64,000 nt of DNA from Acidocella sp. KAb 2-4 (GTDB lineage: Bacteria; Pseudomonadota; Alphaproteobacteria; Acetobacterales; Acetobacteraceae): contig NZ_JAJDJU010000011.1 in the NCBI RefSeq assembly GCF_020567705.1, positions 1 through 64,000 of the forward strand, written 5' to 3'. The notes beneath the pieces are model-generated. The model was given only the letters and a program-made list of their open reading frames with translations, searched no databases and had not been told where the DNA came from. Position numbers and translations under genes: made by a program. Below are positions 7,953 to 16,213 of this stretch, piece by piece; positions within the stretch are counted from its first letter, which is position 1, and each line of letters opens with the position of its first letter.

Positions 7953-9324
7953 GCAAGCGGCGGCGGAGCCGGAAGGGCTGCCGCTGGCCGTGCTGGAGTT
8001 CCAGTCGCCGACAGCGGCGGTGATCGCCACGCCGCTGCCGATGGTGGCGCGCTCGACCACCTATATCCTCGGCGCGCTGGTGCTGGTGCTGTTCGTGGTC
8101 TCCGGCGTGTTCAAGGTGGACCGGCTGGTGGTCGGCACCGGCACGCTCAACGCCACCCAGCCCGATTCCAGCATCCAGACCTTCAACACCGCCTCGATCA
8201 TCCGCGAGATCAAGGTGCATGCGGGGGATTTCGTCGCCAAGGGCCAGGTACTGGCGACGCTGGACCCGACCTATGCCAGCGCCGACCTCACCGGGCTGAC
8301 GCAGCAGGAGCAGAACTACGCCGCCCAGGTGGCGCAGTTGCAGGCGCAGGAGGACGGCAAACCCTATGTTCCCGACCCCAGCAACCCGTATTCGTCGCTG
8401 CAACTGCAAACCTACAACCAGCAGATGGGGCAGTATAATTTCACACTGCAAAATTACGACCAGCAGATCGCGCAGCTAAAGACCGAGATCCAGGGCTATC
8501 AGGCGCAGGCCGCCGATTACCGCCAGCGCCTCGCCATCGCCAGCAACGTTGAGCACATGCGCAAGAAGCTGCAGCAATTGCAGGTGGGCAGCCAGCTGGA
8601 GACCCTGGCCGCGACCGATGACCGGGTGAGCATGCAGACGCAGCTTTCCTCGGCGGTGTCGCAGGCGCAGGCCGATGAGCGCCAGCTTGCCGCCGTGCAG
8701 GCCCAGCGCGACAGCTTCGACCAGCAATTCAAGGCGCAGACCTCCACCCAGCTCGCCACCGCGCTGAACAATCTGGCTCAGGCGCAGCAGCAATTGGCCA
8801 AGGCCAAGCTGAATAAAGATCTGGTCGAGCTGACCGCGCCGCAGGATTCGGTGGTGCAGTCGATCGCTCAGGTCTCCAATGGCTCGGTGTTGCAGCCAGG
8901 GCAGCAGCTCATGGACCTCGCCCCCGTGAACACGCCGTTCAGCATCGAGGCCGATATCGACGCCACCGAATCCGGCTATGTACAGGTGGGCGACCAGGTG
9001 GTGATTAAATTCGCCACGCTCAACTCGATGCTCTACGGCACGGCCAAGGGCACCGTCACCTCGATCAGCGCCGAGAGCTTTAACCCGCAGGACCAGCAGC
9101 AGGCGGCGGTGAATGGCCCGCCTCTGCCCGGCGCGCCGCAAAACCTCTATTACAAGGCGCAGATCTCGCTGGACGTGCTGAACCTGCATAACGTGCCCAA
9201 GGGCTTCCGGCTGGTGCCGGGCATGCCGGTGGAAGCGGATATCGTGGTCGGCAAGCGCTCGATCCTGGGCTACTTCCTCTCGCGCATGGCGCCGGTGGCC
9301 TATAACAGCCTGCATGAGCCCTGA
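7915..9324 (+). CDS. HlyD-family periplasmic adaptor of type I secretion
   Basis: A 469-residue membrane-fusion protein that links the inner-membrane exporter to an outer-membrane channel. One N-terminal membrane helix at ~48-66 is followed by a lipoyl/barrel half with IIREIKVHAGDFVAKGQVLATLD (two halves, residues ~96-118). A long Gln-rich coiled coil follows (~125-290), then the second lipoyl half and a beta-barrel ending in GFRLVPGMPVEADI near 430, the HlyD signature region. The ATG at 7915 has GAAGGA upstream inside the exporter gene, suggesting translational coupling and stoichiometric expression with it. Confidence 0.93.
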   Translation: MLRLRQLLPKATEQAAAEPEGLPLAVLEFQSPTAAVIATPLPMVARSTTYILGALVLVLFVVSGVFKVDRLVVGTGTLNATQPDSSIQTFNTASIIREIKVHAGDFVAKGQVLATLDPTYASADLTGLTQQEQNYAAQVAQLQAQEDGKPYVPDPSNPYSSLQLQTYNQQMGQYNFTLQNYDQQIAQLKTEIQGYQAQAADYRQRLAIASNVEHMRKKLQQLQVGSQLETLAATDDRVSMQTQLSSAVSQAQADERQLAAVQAQRDSFDQQFKAQTSTQLATALNNLAQAQQQLAKAKLNKDLVELTAPQDSVVQSIAQVSNGSVLQPGQQLMDLAPVNTPFSIEADIDATESGYVQVGDQVVIKFATLNSMLYGTAKGTVTSISAESFNPQDQQQAAVNGPPLPGAPQNLYYKAQISLDVLNLHNVPKGFRLVPGMPVEADIVVGKRSILGYFLSRMAPVAYNSLHEP

Positions 9325-9329
9325 GCGCG

Positions 9330-11078
9330 ATGAAGCTGAAAAAGGCAATCTCCGACAAGCTGGCGGCGCGCAGCCCTGAAAAAGCGCTGCCGCGCGCGCG
9401 CGCGCTGCTGGCCCAGGGCGAGGCTTCGCGGGCGTTCAAGCTGTTCGCCGTCGCCGCCGAGGGCGGCATCACCGAGGCCGAGCGCGAGCTGGGGCATTTC
9501 TACCACAAGGGCCTGGCCGGGCATGTCAGCCGGGGCGATGCGGTGCGCTGGTACACCCGCGCGGCGGAAAAAGGCGATGTCGAGAGCCAGACGCTGCTGG
9601 CCGGGATCTATCTCGCGGGCTACCAGCCGGAAACGGCACTGTTCGGCGCGGGCGGCAGCGGCGAGGCCGATTTCGCCACGGCACTGAGCTGGGCCTTGCG
9701 GGCGGCCGAGGCAGGCGATGCGCGCGCGCAATCCCTGGCGGGCTACATCTATATGGAAGGCCCCGACTCCTTGCGCGACGAGGAGGCGGCGAAACGCTGG
9801 TATGAGCGCGCCGCCGAGGCCGACAACCCCTACGGGCATCTGGGCTTTGGCATCCTCACCCTGCGCGGCGCGGTGGAGGATGAGCCGACCTTCACCGGCC
9901 TCGCGCATATCCGCAAAGCCGCCGAAGCCGGTCTGCCGCTCGCGCATTATTACCTGGCCATGATGTATGAAAACGCCGTCGGCGTGCTGGCCGACCCGGC
10001 GCAGGCGGCCGAGCATTATGGCAATGCCGCGCGCGGGGGCGTGCAAAACGCGCAGGCGAAATACGGCATGATGCTGCTGCACGGCAGCGGCGTGAAGGCT
10101 AACAAAACCGAGGGCGAAACCTGGCTGCGCCGCGCCGCGCTGGCGGGGGATATCGAGGCGGCGGCGCTGGTGGCCGATATCTACGCCCATGGCGATGACA
10201 AACTGCCGCCCAACTACGCCGAAGCCGCGAACTGGTTCCGCGCCGCCGCCGAGGGCGGGCACCGCGCCGCGGCGCGCTCGCTGGGCGTGCTGCACATGAT
10301 CGGCGCGGGCGTGCCGCGCGACCCGGATGAGGCGGCCAAATGGTTCCGCCAGGCCGCCGAGGCGGGCGACACGATCGCCCAGGCCGATCTCGCCACGCTG
10401 TTCCTCAAGCGCCAGACCAACCCGCGCTTCACCCCGCCCGCGCCGGTGCATGAATGGTTCGAGACGGCGGCCGAGGCTGGGGATCAGATCGGGGCGTATA
10501 ATTTCGCCATCTGCCTCGCCGAGGGCGTGGGGGTGGAAAAAGATGAGGCGCGCGCCGTGTATTGGCTGCGCCGCGCGGCCAGCAATGTGCTCAACGCGCA
10601 GCATCGGCTCGGGCGGATGCTGGCCGAGGGCCGGGGCACGGCGCAGGATTTCACCGAGGCGCGGCTGTGGCTGGGCAAGGCGGCGGAGCTGAACAAGACC
10701 GAGGCGCTGATGGACCTCGCGGCGCTCGAATTGCAGGGGCTCGGCGGGCCGCGCGACGACGAGGCGGCGCGCGGGTTATTCGAGCGCGCCGCCGCCAATG
10801 GCGCGGTGGAGGCAATGTTTGCCCTGGGCGCGCTGTATGGCGGGGGCCATCAGATCGCCACCGACCGCGCGGCCTCGCTGCGCTGGTACCGGCAGGCCGC
10901 CGAGGCGGGGCATGCGCGCGCGGCGCTGATGCTGGGCAAATATCTGCGCCTGGGCATCGCCACCGCGCCAAACGCCGAGGAGGCGCGCAAATGGCTGAGC
11001 GTGGCGGCCAAGGCCGGTCTGGCGGAGGCCGAAGCCGAGCTGGCGGCGCTGGAACCGCCCATGCCCGCGCAAGAGTGA
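9330..11078 (+). CDS. Sel1-repeat protein
   Basis: A 582-residue protein made almost entirely of Sel1-like (TPR-related) alpha-helical repeats, about a dozen, each recognisable by WYxxAAExG, AxxxLGxxYxxG and GV-D elements from residue ~30 to the C-terminus. No signal peptide is evident, and the Lys/Arg-rich start suggests a cytoplasmic location. Sel1 proteins are scaffolds or adaptors. The gene starts 5 bases after the hlyD-like gene and overlaps the next glycosyltransferase gene by 4 bases, so it belongs to the secretion/glycosylation operon. It may organise the exporter with the glycosyltransferases, which is inference. Confidence 0.9.
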   Translation: MKLKKAISDKLAARSPEKALPRARALLAQGEASRAFKLFAVAAEGGITEAERELGHFYHKGLAGHVSRGDAVRWYTRAAEKGDVESQTLLAGIYLAGYQPETALFGAGGSGEADFATALSWALRAAEAGDARAQSLAGYIYMEGPDSLRDEEAAKRWYERAAEADNPYGHLGFGILTLRGAVEDEPTFTGLAHIRKAAEAGLPLAHYYLAMMYENAVGVLADPAQAAEHYGNAARGGVQNAQAKYGMMLLHGSGVKANKTEGETWLRRAALAGDIEAAALVADIYAHGDDKLPPNYAEAANWFRAAAEGGHRAAARSLGVLHMIGAGVPRDPDEAAKWFRQAAEAGDTIAQADLATLFLKRQTNPRFTPPAPVHEWFETAAEAGDQIGAYNFAICLAEGVGVEKDEARAVYWLRRAASNVLNAQHRLGRMLAEGRGTAQDFTEARLWLGKAAELNKTEALMDLAALELQGLGGPRDDEAARGLFERAAANGAVEAMFALGALYGGGHQIATDRAASLRWYRQAAEAGHARAALMLGKYLRLGIATAPNAEEARKWLSVAAKAGLAEAEAELAALEPPMPAQE

Positions 11079-13801
11079 GCCACCAGCCCGGCCCGGAGAG
11101 CGCGGCCGCGGCCTGGGCGCGCGGCCTGAGCGGGGCAAACGACCGGCTGCTCTGGCTGGGCCGGGCGCGGCGCCTCGCCCCGGATGATCCGCGCATCGCG
11201 CTGGATCTCGCCCGCGCCTTGCTGGAGGCCGGGCGGGCGGATGAGGCGGCGGCGGAATTCGCGGGTGTGGCGGCGCGTTACGATATCGCCGGCGCCTGGA
11301 CCGGGCTGGCCCTGGCCGTGCAGAGCGCGGGCGACACCCGGCGCGCGGCGGCAGCGTTGCAAAACCTGCTCACCCGCCATTGCCTTGAGCCGGATGCGAG
11401 CTTCATCGCCTTCGCCCGCCATGTGGCCGAGGCGGCCGGGTTTGGCGGGTTTCAGTATGTCTCGCCGGAGACCGAAACGCGCCGCCACGGCCAGGCGCGG
11501 TGGCTCGGCGCGCGCCCCGACCATGCGGCGCTGCGCCGGGTGGAGGGGCTGGTGGAATGGGAGCGCGGGGCCTTGCGCGGCTGGGCCAGCCGCCCTGCTT
11601 GGCCAGATTCGGCCCCGGCCCTGACCCTGACCGACGCCGCGGGACGACGCCGCGCCGTGCGGTTCGGCAAAATCCTGCCGCCGGATGACGCTTCACCGCT
11701 GCTGCCCCGGCACGGCTTCCGCGTGACCGCGAGGGAATTGGCGGGTCTGGAACCGCCCTTCGCGCTACATGGGCCGGATGGCGCGGACATCATGGGCAGC
11801 CCGGTGGACCCGCGCGCGCTCGAAGCCGCGCCCAAAGCCGCCGCGCTACGCGGCGAGCCACCCGCGATGATCCCGCCCCCTGCCCCGCTGGCGCTGCTGA
11901 TGCCGGTGTATCGCGGGCTGGAGGAAACCAAGGCGGCGCTGACTTCGGCCCTGGCGGCGCTGCCCGCCGGGGCGCGGCTGATCGTGGTGGACGACGCCTC
12001 GCCCGAACCCGCCCTGGCCCGGCATGTGCGGGCGCTGGCGGCGGCGGACGCGCGTGTCATCTGGATCGGGCACACCCGCAACCGGGGGTTCTGCGCGGCG
12101 GTGAATTCCGGGCTGGAGGCGGCGCGGGAGCATGACGTGCTGCTGCTGAACAGCGACGTTCTGCTGCCGCCGGGGGCAATCGAGACGCTGCGCGAAGTCG
12201 CCTATGCCGACGCCGCCACCGGCACCGTTACCCCGCACTCCAACGAGGCCTCGATATGCAGCTACCCGGCGCGGGCGGGCGGCAACGCCATGCCAGATGC
12301 GCGTGAAACGGCGCGGCTGAACGCCCTCGCCCGCGCCGCCAATGGCGCGGCGGCGGTGGAGATCCCCACCGGGGTCGGCTTCTGCCTGTATCTGCGGCAT
12401 GACTGCCTGCGCGCCACGGGCAGGTTCCGGGGCGAGGTCTTCGCCCAGGGCTATGGCGAGGAAAACGAATTCTGCCTGCGCGCGCGGCATCTGGGCTACC
12501 GGCATGTGGCCGCGCCGGGGGCCTATGTGGCGCATCAGGGGGGCGTGTCGTTCCGCGCCGCCACGCGCGGGCTGATGGTGCGCAACGGTAAGGCTCTGGA
12601 ACGGCTTTACCCCGGCTATCACGCGCTGGTGCGCGATTCGATCGCCGCCGATTCGCTACGCCCGTTCCGCGCGGCGCTCGACGAGGCACGGCTGCGCGCC
12701 GCCTGCGGCAACCGCCCGGCGGTGCTGCTGATCTCGCACGCGCATGGCGGCGGCGTGGCCCGGCAGGTGGCGGCGGAGATCGGCCAATGGCGCGAGGCGG
12801 GATATGCGCCGCTGCTGCTCACCACGGATTTCCCCGCCAACCCGAAGCGCACGCCCTATCCGTGGCCAACCCTGCTTTGCGCGGGCGAACCGGCGGAGTA
12901 CCCCAATCTCAGCTTCCCCCTGCCCGCCACGCTGCCCGCCTTGCTGGCGCTGCTGCGGCGGCTGAACACACGGCAGGTGGTGCTGCACCACACGCTCGGG
13001 CATGATGACAGCGCGCGCGGATTGGCGGCGCAGCTTGGCGTGAAGCAGGATATCGTGGTGCATGATTACGCCAGCTTCTGCCCGCGCGTGAATCTGCTGC
13101 GCCCCACCGGCCCCAACCGCGCCCTGCGCTATTGCGGCGAGCCGGATGTGGCCGGGTGCATCGCCTGCCGTGCCGAGGGCGGCACGCTGTTCACCGCCTT
13201 GCCGATCCGCAAGCTGCGCGCCCGCTCGGCCGCCGAATTCGCCGCCGCCCGCGAGGTCATCGCCCCCTCGGCCGACACGGCGAACCGCATCGCCCGGCAG
13301 TTTCCGGGCGTGAAGCCGCACGTGCGCAACTGGGAGGATGACAGCGCCCTGCCGCCGCTGCTGCCCCTGCCCCCGCCGGGCGCGGCGCGGCGCGTCGCGG
13401 TGATCGGCGGCATCGGCCCGGCCAAAGGGTTCGACATTCTGCTCGACTGCGCCGCCGACGCCAGGGCACGCGGCCTGGGGCTGGAATTCCAGGTCATCGG
13501 CACCGCCTCCGACGAGGCGCAATTGCTGGAGGCGGGCATCTTCGTCACCGGCGGCTACCGGCGCGAAGAGCTGCCCGCGCTGCTCGGCCGGCTGGCGCCG
13601 AATCTGGCCTTCCTGCCCTCGATCTGCCCGGAAACCTGGTGCTTCACCCTGAGCGAGGCCTGGGCGGCGGGGCTGCCCGCGATCGTGTTCAATATCGGCG
13701 CCCAGGGCGCGCGGGTGAAGGCGGCGGGGCGCGGGCTGGCGCTGCCGCTCGGCCTGCCCGCGGCGCGGCTCAACGACATCTTGCTCGGTTGCCGTTTTTG
13801 A
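11075..13801 (+). CDS. Two-domain glycosyltransferase (GT2 plus GT4) with N-terminal helical region
   Basis: A 908-residue protein. Residues ~1-125 contain TPR-like helices (DDPRIALDLARALLEAGR). Residues ~272-510 are a GT-A fold GT2 domain with LLMPVYRG, IVVDDASPEP, LLLNSDV (the metal-binding Asp at 361) and GYGEENEFCLRAR. Residues ~548-908 are a GT-B fold GT4 domain with ISHAHGGGVARQ, HHTLGHDDSARG, VIGGIGPAKGFDIL and SICPETWCFTLSEAWAAGLP. It starts at a GTG overlapping the Sel1 stop (GTGA). The reading frame stays open upstream inside the Sel1 gene, but that part has no recognisable protein. It probably builds a glycan on a lipid or protein acceptor at the cytoplasmic face. Donor and acceptor are unknown. 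Confidence 0.88.
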   Translation: MSHQPGPESAAAAWARGLSGANDRLLWLGRARRLAPDDPRIALDLARALLEAGRADEAAAEFAGVAARYDIAGAWTGLALAVQSAGDTRRAAAALQNLLTRHCLEPDASFIAFARHVAEAAGFGGFQYVSPETETRRHGQARWLGARPDHAALRRVEGLVEWERGALRGWASRPAWPDSAPALTLTDAAGRRRAVRFGKILPPDDASPLLPRHGFRVTARELAGLEPPFALHGPDGADIMGSPVDPRALEAAPKAAALRGEPPAMIPPPAPLALLMPVYRGLEETKAALTSALAALPAGARLIVVDDASPEPALARHVRALAAADARVIWIGHTRNRGFCAAVNSGLEAAREHDVLLLNSDVLLPPGAIETLREVAYADAATGTVTPHSNEASICSYPARAGGNAMPDARETARLNALARAANGAAAVEIPTGVGFCLYLRHDCLRATGRFRGEVFAQGYGEENEFCLRARHLGYRHVAAPGAYVAHQGGVSFRAATRGLMVRNGKALERLYPGYHALVRDSIAADSLRPFRAALDEARLRAACGNRPAVLLISHAHGGGVARQVAAEIGQWREAGYAPLLLTTDFPANPKRTPYPWPTLLCAGEPAEYPNLSFPLPATLPALLALLRRLNTRQVVLHHTLGHDDSARGLAAQLGVKQDIVVHDYASFCPRVNLLRPTGPNRALRYCGEPDVAGCIACRAEGGTLFTALPIRKLRARSAAEFAAAREVIAPSADTANRIARQFPGVKPHVRNWEDDSALPPLLPLPPPGAARRVAVIGGIGPAKGFDILLDCAADARARGLGLEFQVIGTASDEAQLLEAGIFVTGGYRREELPALLGRLAPNLAFLPSICPETWCFTLSEAWAAGLPAIVFNIGAQGARVKAAGRGLALPLGLPAARLNDILLGCRF

Positions 13802-13829
13802 TCGCCAGCACAACAAATACGCGTGTCCG

Positions 13830-13858
13830 GGCTGGATAAAAACCAGTCTTTAAATTAA
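13830..13858 (+). terminator. Weak hairpin, possible attenuator or terminator after the GT2-GT4 gene
   Basis: GGCTGG (13830-13835) can pair with CCAGTC (13843-13848, one G-U pair) across a seven-base A-rich loop, followed by a T/A-rich stretch. The stem is short. The same A+T-rich 100-base gap could instead hold a promoter for the ChW-like gene. Confidence 0.3.
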
Positions 13859-13907
13859 CCCTGCCACACCTGAACCGAACGCATTGTCCCGAATATCAGG
13901 AGTGAAC

Positions 13908-14804
13908 ATGGCTGCTGCAAAATCTCCCTCGAACCCCGCGCCGAAAGCACCCGAGGCCGCCGCGCAAGAGGGAGGACGCAATGCCCAGGTGCAGGAGCTG
14001 AAAGTCACCGGGCATCTGATGCATCTGCCGCCGGGGCTGTTTTGCTTCATCAACGAAGCCAATCCGGGGGCGGCGAGCCATAACGGTATGCCGGGCGTGC
14101 GCGTATCGCCGCCACCGATTGGCGGGCAGAATGTCGAGATCGCCGGGTTCCGCCCCGATGGCTGGCTGAATGCCGAGGGCGACGCCACGCTGGTGCGAAT
14201 CCGTAACCAGCCGGCGCAGGTACTGGTCACCATCTACCAGCTCGCCAACATGCCCGAAGCCGCGCCGCGCTTGCAGGTGCGACAGCTTCTCGCCGCCAAC
14301 GACATGCCGCCCGCCATGCCCGCCCAGCCCCCCGCCCCGGCGCAAACCGCCGCGCCGGTGCAGCCGGCGCAGGAGACGCTGGATATCGTCGCGCATATTC
14401 AGAGCCGTGGTGATGTCGGCGCCAAATTCGGCGATTGGCTCGGCGAGCGCGGCAGCGGCATGTGGGTCGAGGGCTTCTCGATTACCGCGCCCGAAGGCAT
14501 TGCCCCGGCGGACATCACTTACCAGGCCGTGCTGGGGCGCGGCTGGCTCTCACCCTGGATGGAGGCCGGTGAATATTGCGGCTCGCGCGGCATGGCCCTG
14601 CCCCTGCTGGGCCTGCGCGTGCGCCTGACCGGCGCGGCGGCGGAGCGCTATGAGCTGAGCTGCTCGGCCAGCTTCGTCGGCGGTGCGCTGGCCGGGCCGG
14701 TGGGCAATGACGAGACCTGCGAGGCCGAAACCCTGGCGCCGCTGGAGGCGATGCAGATCGTGCTGACCCCGCGCACCCGCAAGAGCGGCCGGGCCAAGGG
14801 CTGA
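13908..14804 (+). CDS. Unknown protein with three ChW-like repeats
   Basis: A 298-residue protein of unknown function. Residues 1-27 are Ala/Pro/Lys-rich and no Sec signal is visible. Residues ~28-125 look beta-rich. Residues 132-157 are a Pro/Ala/Gln linker. Three repeats follow at about 159-193, 203-241 and 247-287, each with an aromatic/hydrophobic start, a central Gly-Trp or Gly-rich turn, a G-E/D-x-x-G or C turn, and an ending like LEAMQIVL. The second (YQA...GW...G..GS.G..L.L.GLRVRL) lines up with the clostridial hydrophobic-W (ChW) domain. AGGAG lies upstream of the ATG at 13908. Its place between glycosyltransferase genes and downstream of a type I exporter suggests a surface or secreted protein, or a glycan-binding one. 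That is inference. Confidence 0.8.
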   Translation: MAAAKSPSNPAPKAPEAAAQEGGRNAQVQELKVTGHLMHLPPGLFCFINEANPGAASHNGMPGVRVSPPPIGGQNVEIAGFRPDGWLNAEGDATLVRIRNQPAQVLVTIYQLANMPEAAPRLQVRQLLAANDMPPAMPAQPPAPAQTAAPVQPAQETLDIVAHIQSRGDVGAKFGDWLGERGSGMWVEGFSITAPEGIAPADITYQAVLGRGWLSPWMEAGEYCGSRGMALPLLGLRVRLTGAAAERYELSCSASFVGGALAGPVGNDETCEAETLAPLEAMQIVLTPRTRKSGRAKG

Positions 14805-14820
14805 TCGCAAGGGCGGCACC

Positions 14821-16113
14821 GTGAACTTCCTGTTCGTCCACCAGAATTTTCCTGGCCAATACCTGCATTTGCTGCGCAGCCTGCAGGCTGACAACCAAAG
14901 GCAGGAGGGGACGCATCAGCTCGTCTTCATGACCGAGCCGAACCAGAACCATCTGCACGGCGTGCGCAAGGTAACCTATGCCAAGCCCCCGCCGGTCTCG
15001 GCCAGCACGGTGCTGGAAGCGCGCGAATATGAGATGGCGGCGCGGCGCGCCCATGCGGCTTATCGGGGCGCGCTGCAGATCAAGGCGCTGGGCTTCAAGC
15101 CGGATATCATCATCGGCCATCACGGCTGGGGCGAGATGCTGCATCTGGTTGACGCTTTTCCCGGCGTGCCGGTGCTCGGCTATTTCGAGTTTTACTACCG
15201 CATCCACGGCACAGATGTGAATTTCGACCCGGAATTCTCCATGCCGGAGGAAAATTTCGGCGTCGTGCGCGGCAAGAACGCGGTGAACCTGCTGGCGCTG
15301 GCGCTGGAGCAATATGGCCAGACCCCGACGCGCTGGCAGCACAGCACTTATCCCGGCTGGGCGCAAAAGCAGATCCGCATCATCGAAGAAGGCGTGGATC
15401 TGGATCTGTGCAAGCCGGACCCGCAGGCACGCAAGGCGGCGCTGAGCATCGGACCGCTCACGGTGGGGCCGGAGCAGAATCTTGTCACCTATGTCGCGCG
15501 CAACCTGGAGCCCTACCGGGGGTTTCACACCTTCATGCGCGCCCTGCCCCGCATCCTGGCCGAGCGGCCGGAAGTGGTGGTGTCGCTGGTCGGCGGCGAT
15601 GAGATCAGCTACGGCGCGCCACCGCCGGGTGGTGGCTCCTGGCGGCAGGTGATGCTGCGCGAATTGGGCGGGCAACTCGACCTCTCGCGCGTACATTTCC
15701 TCGGCAAAGTGCCGTATGACCAGCATCTGGCGCTGCTGAAACGCTCAGACGCGCATGTCTATCTGAGCTACCCGTTCGTCGCCTCGTGGAGCCTGCGCGA
15801 GGCGCTCGCCTGCGGCTGCGTGGTGGTGGGCGCGGACACCGAGACGGTGACGGAATTCGTGCGGCACGAGGTCAACGGGCTGGTCACGCCGGCGCTGGAC
15901 CACACCCGGCTGGCGCAAAGCGTGCTGCGGGCGCTGGAGGATACCAAGCTCGCCAGCAAGCTGCGCAAGGGGGCGCGCGCCTTCGCCCAGGAGCGGCTGG
16001 GCATGGACGATTACATCGCCAATTACCGCGCTTATATCGAGGAGATTACTGGCAAGCCGCTGCTGCCCCCCAAGGCGAAGCCGCGAACCCGGAAAAAAGC
16101 AACGGCGCCCTGA
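14821..16113 (+). CDS. GT4-family glycosyltransferase
   Basis: A 430-residue GT-B fold glycosyltransferase, likely cytoplasmic. The N-terminal domain opens with FLFVHQNFPGQY and has a PDIIIGHHGWGE segment. The C-terminal domain shows the donor-site pattern of GT4: VTYVARNLEPYRGFHTFMRA, VHFLGKVPYDQHLALLK, AHVYLSYPFVASWSLREALACGC and the acidic GADTETVTEFV turn. The C-terminus is a Lys/Arg-rich tail. It starts at a GTG with an AGGGCGG upstream sequence, 16 bases after the ChW-like gene, and its own stop codon lies in the loop of the terminator hairpin. Donor and acceptor are unknown. Confidence 0.9.
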   Translation: MNFLFVHQNFPGQYLHLLRSLQADNQRQEGTHQLVFMTEPNQNHLHGVRKVTYAKPPPVSASTVLEAREYEMAARRAHAAYRGALQIKALGFKPDIIIGHHGWGEMLHLVDAFPGVPVLGYFEFYYRIHGTDVNFDPEFSMPEENFGVVRGKNAVNLLALALEQYGQTPTRWQHSTYPGWAQKQIRIIEEGVDLDLCKPDPQARKAALSIGPLTVGPEQNLVTYVARNLEPYRGFHTFMRALPRILAERPEVVVSLVGGDEISYGAPPPGGGSWRQVMLRELGGQLDLSRVHFLGKVPYDQHLALLKRSDAHVYLSYPFVASWSLREALACGCVVVGADTETVTEFVRHEVNGLVTPALDHTRLAQSVLRALEDTKLASKLRKGARAFAQERLGMDDYIANYRAYIEEITGKPLLPPKAKPRTRKKATAP

Positions 16114-16126
16114 GGCGCCGTTTTTT
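16102..16126. terminator. Strong bidirectional terminator between the GT4 gene and pnp
   Basis: A perfect 8-bp stem (16102-16109 with 16114-16121) with loop CTGA is followed by six T on plus. On minus the same stem is followed by TTGCTTTTTT. The GT4 stop codon (16111-16113) is inside the loop. Confidence 0.92.
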
Positions 16127-16144
16127 ATTGCATCGGTTTTGGAG

Positions 16145-16195
16145 CCGCCTGGTTTGAATTAGGCGGTTTGATGCGGGGGCCTTTTAATCGCCCCC
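16145..16195 (-). terminator. Two hairpins just after the pnp stop
   Basis: GGGGGC/GCCCCC (16175-16180 with 16190-16195) and CCGCCT/AGGCGG (16145-16150 with 16161-16166) lie between pnp and the bidirectional terminator. Neither has a proper U-tract. They may protect the pnp 3' end or help termination. Confidence 0.35.
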
Positions 16196-16213
16196 ACACC
16201 CCAAAATCTTTGC

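Noticed and set aside
5667-9324. Drug or lipid efflux instead of type I protein secretion
   Set aside because: The C39-like N-terminal domain and the long coiled-coil HlyD partner fit protein export better than small-molecule ABC exporters.
10562-11074. Upstream extension of the GT2-GT4 open frame into the Sel1 gene
   Set aside because: The extension is out of frame with a clear Sel1 protein, has no domain, and the GTG at 11075 with GTGA overlap is a natural start.
12656-13816. A 386-residue open frame on minus, antisense to the GT2-GT4 gene
   Set aside because: Arg/Gly/Gln-rich, no family resemblance, inside a convincing gene.
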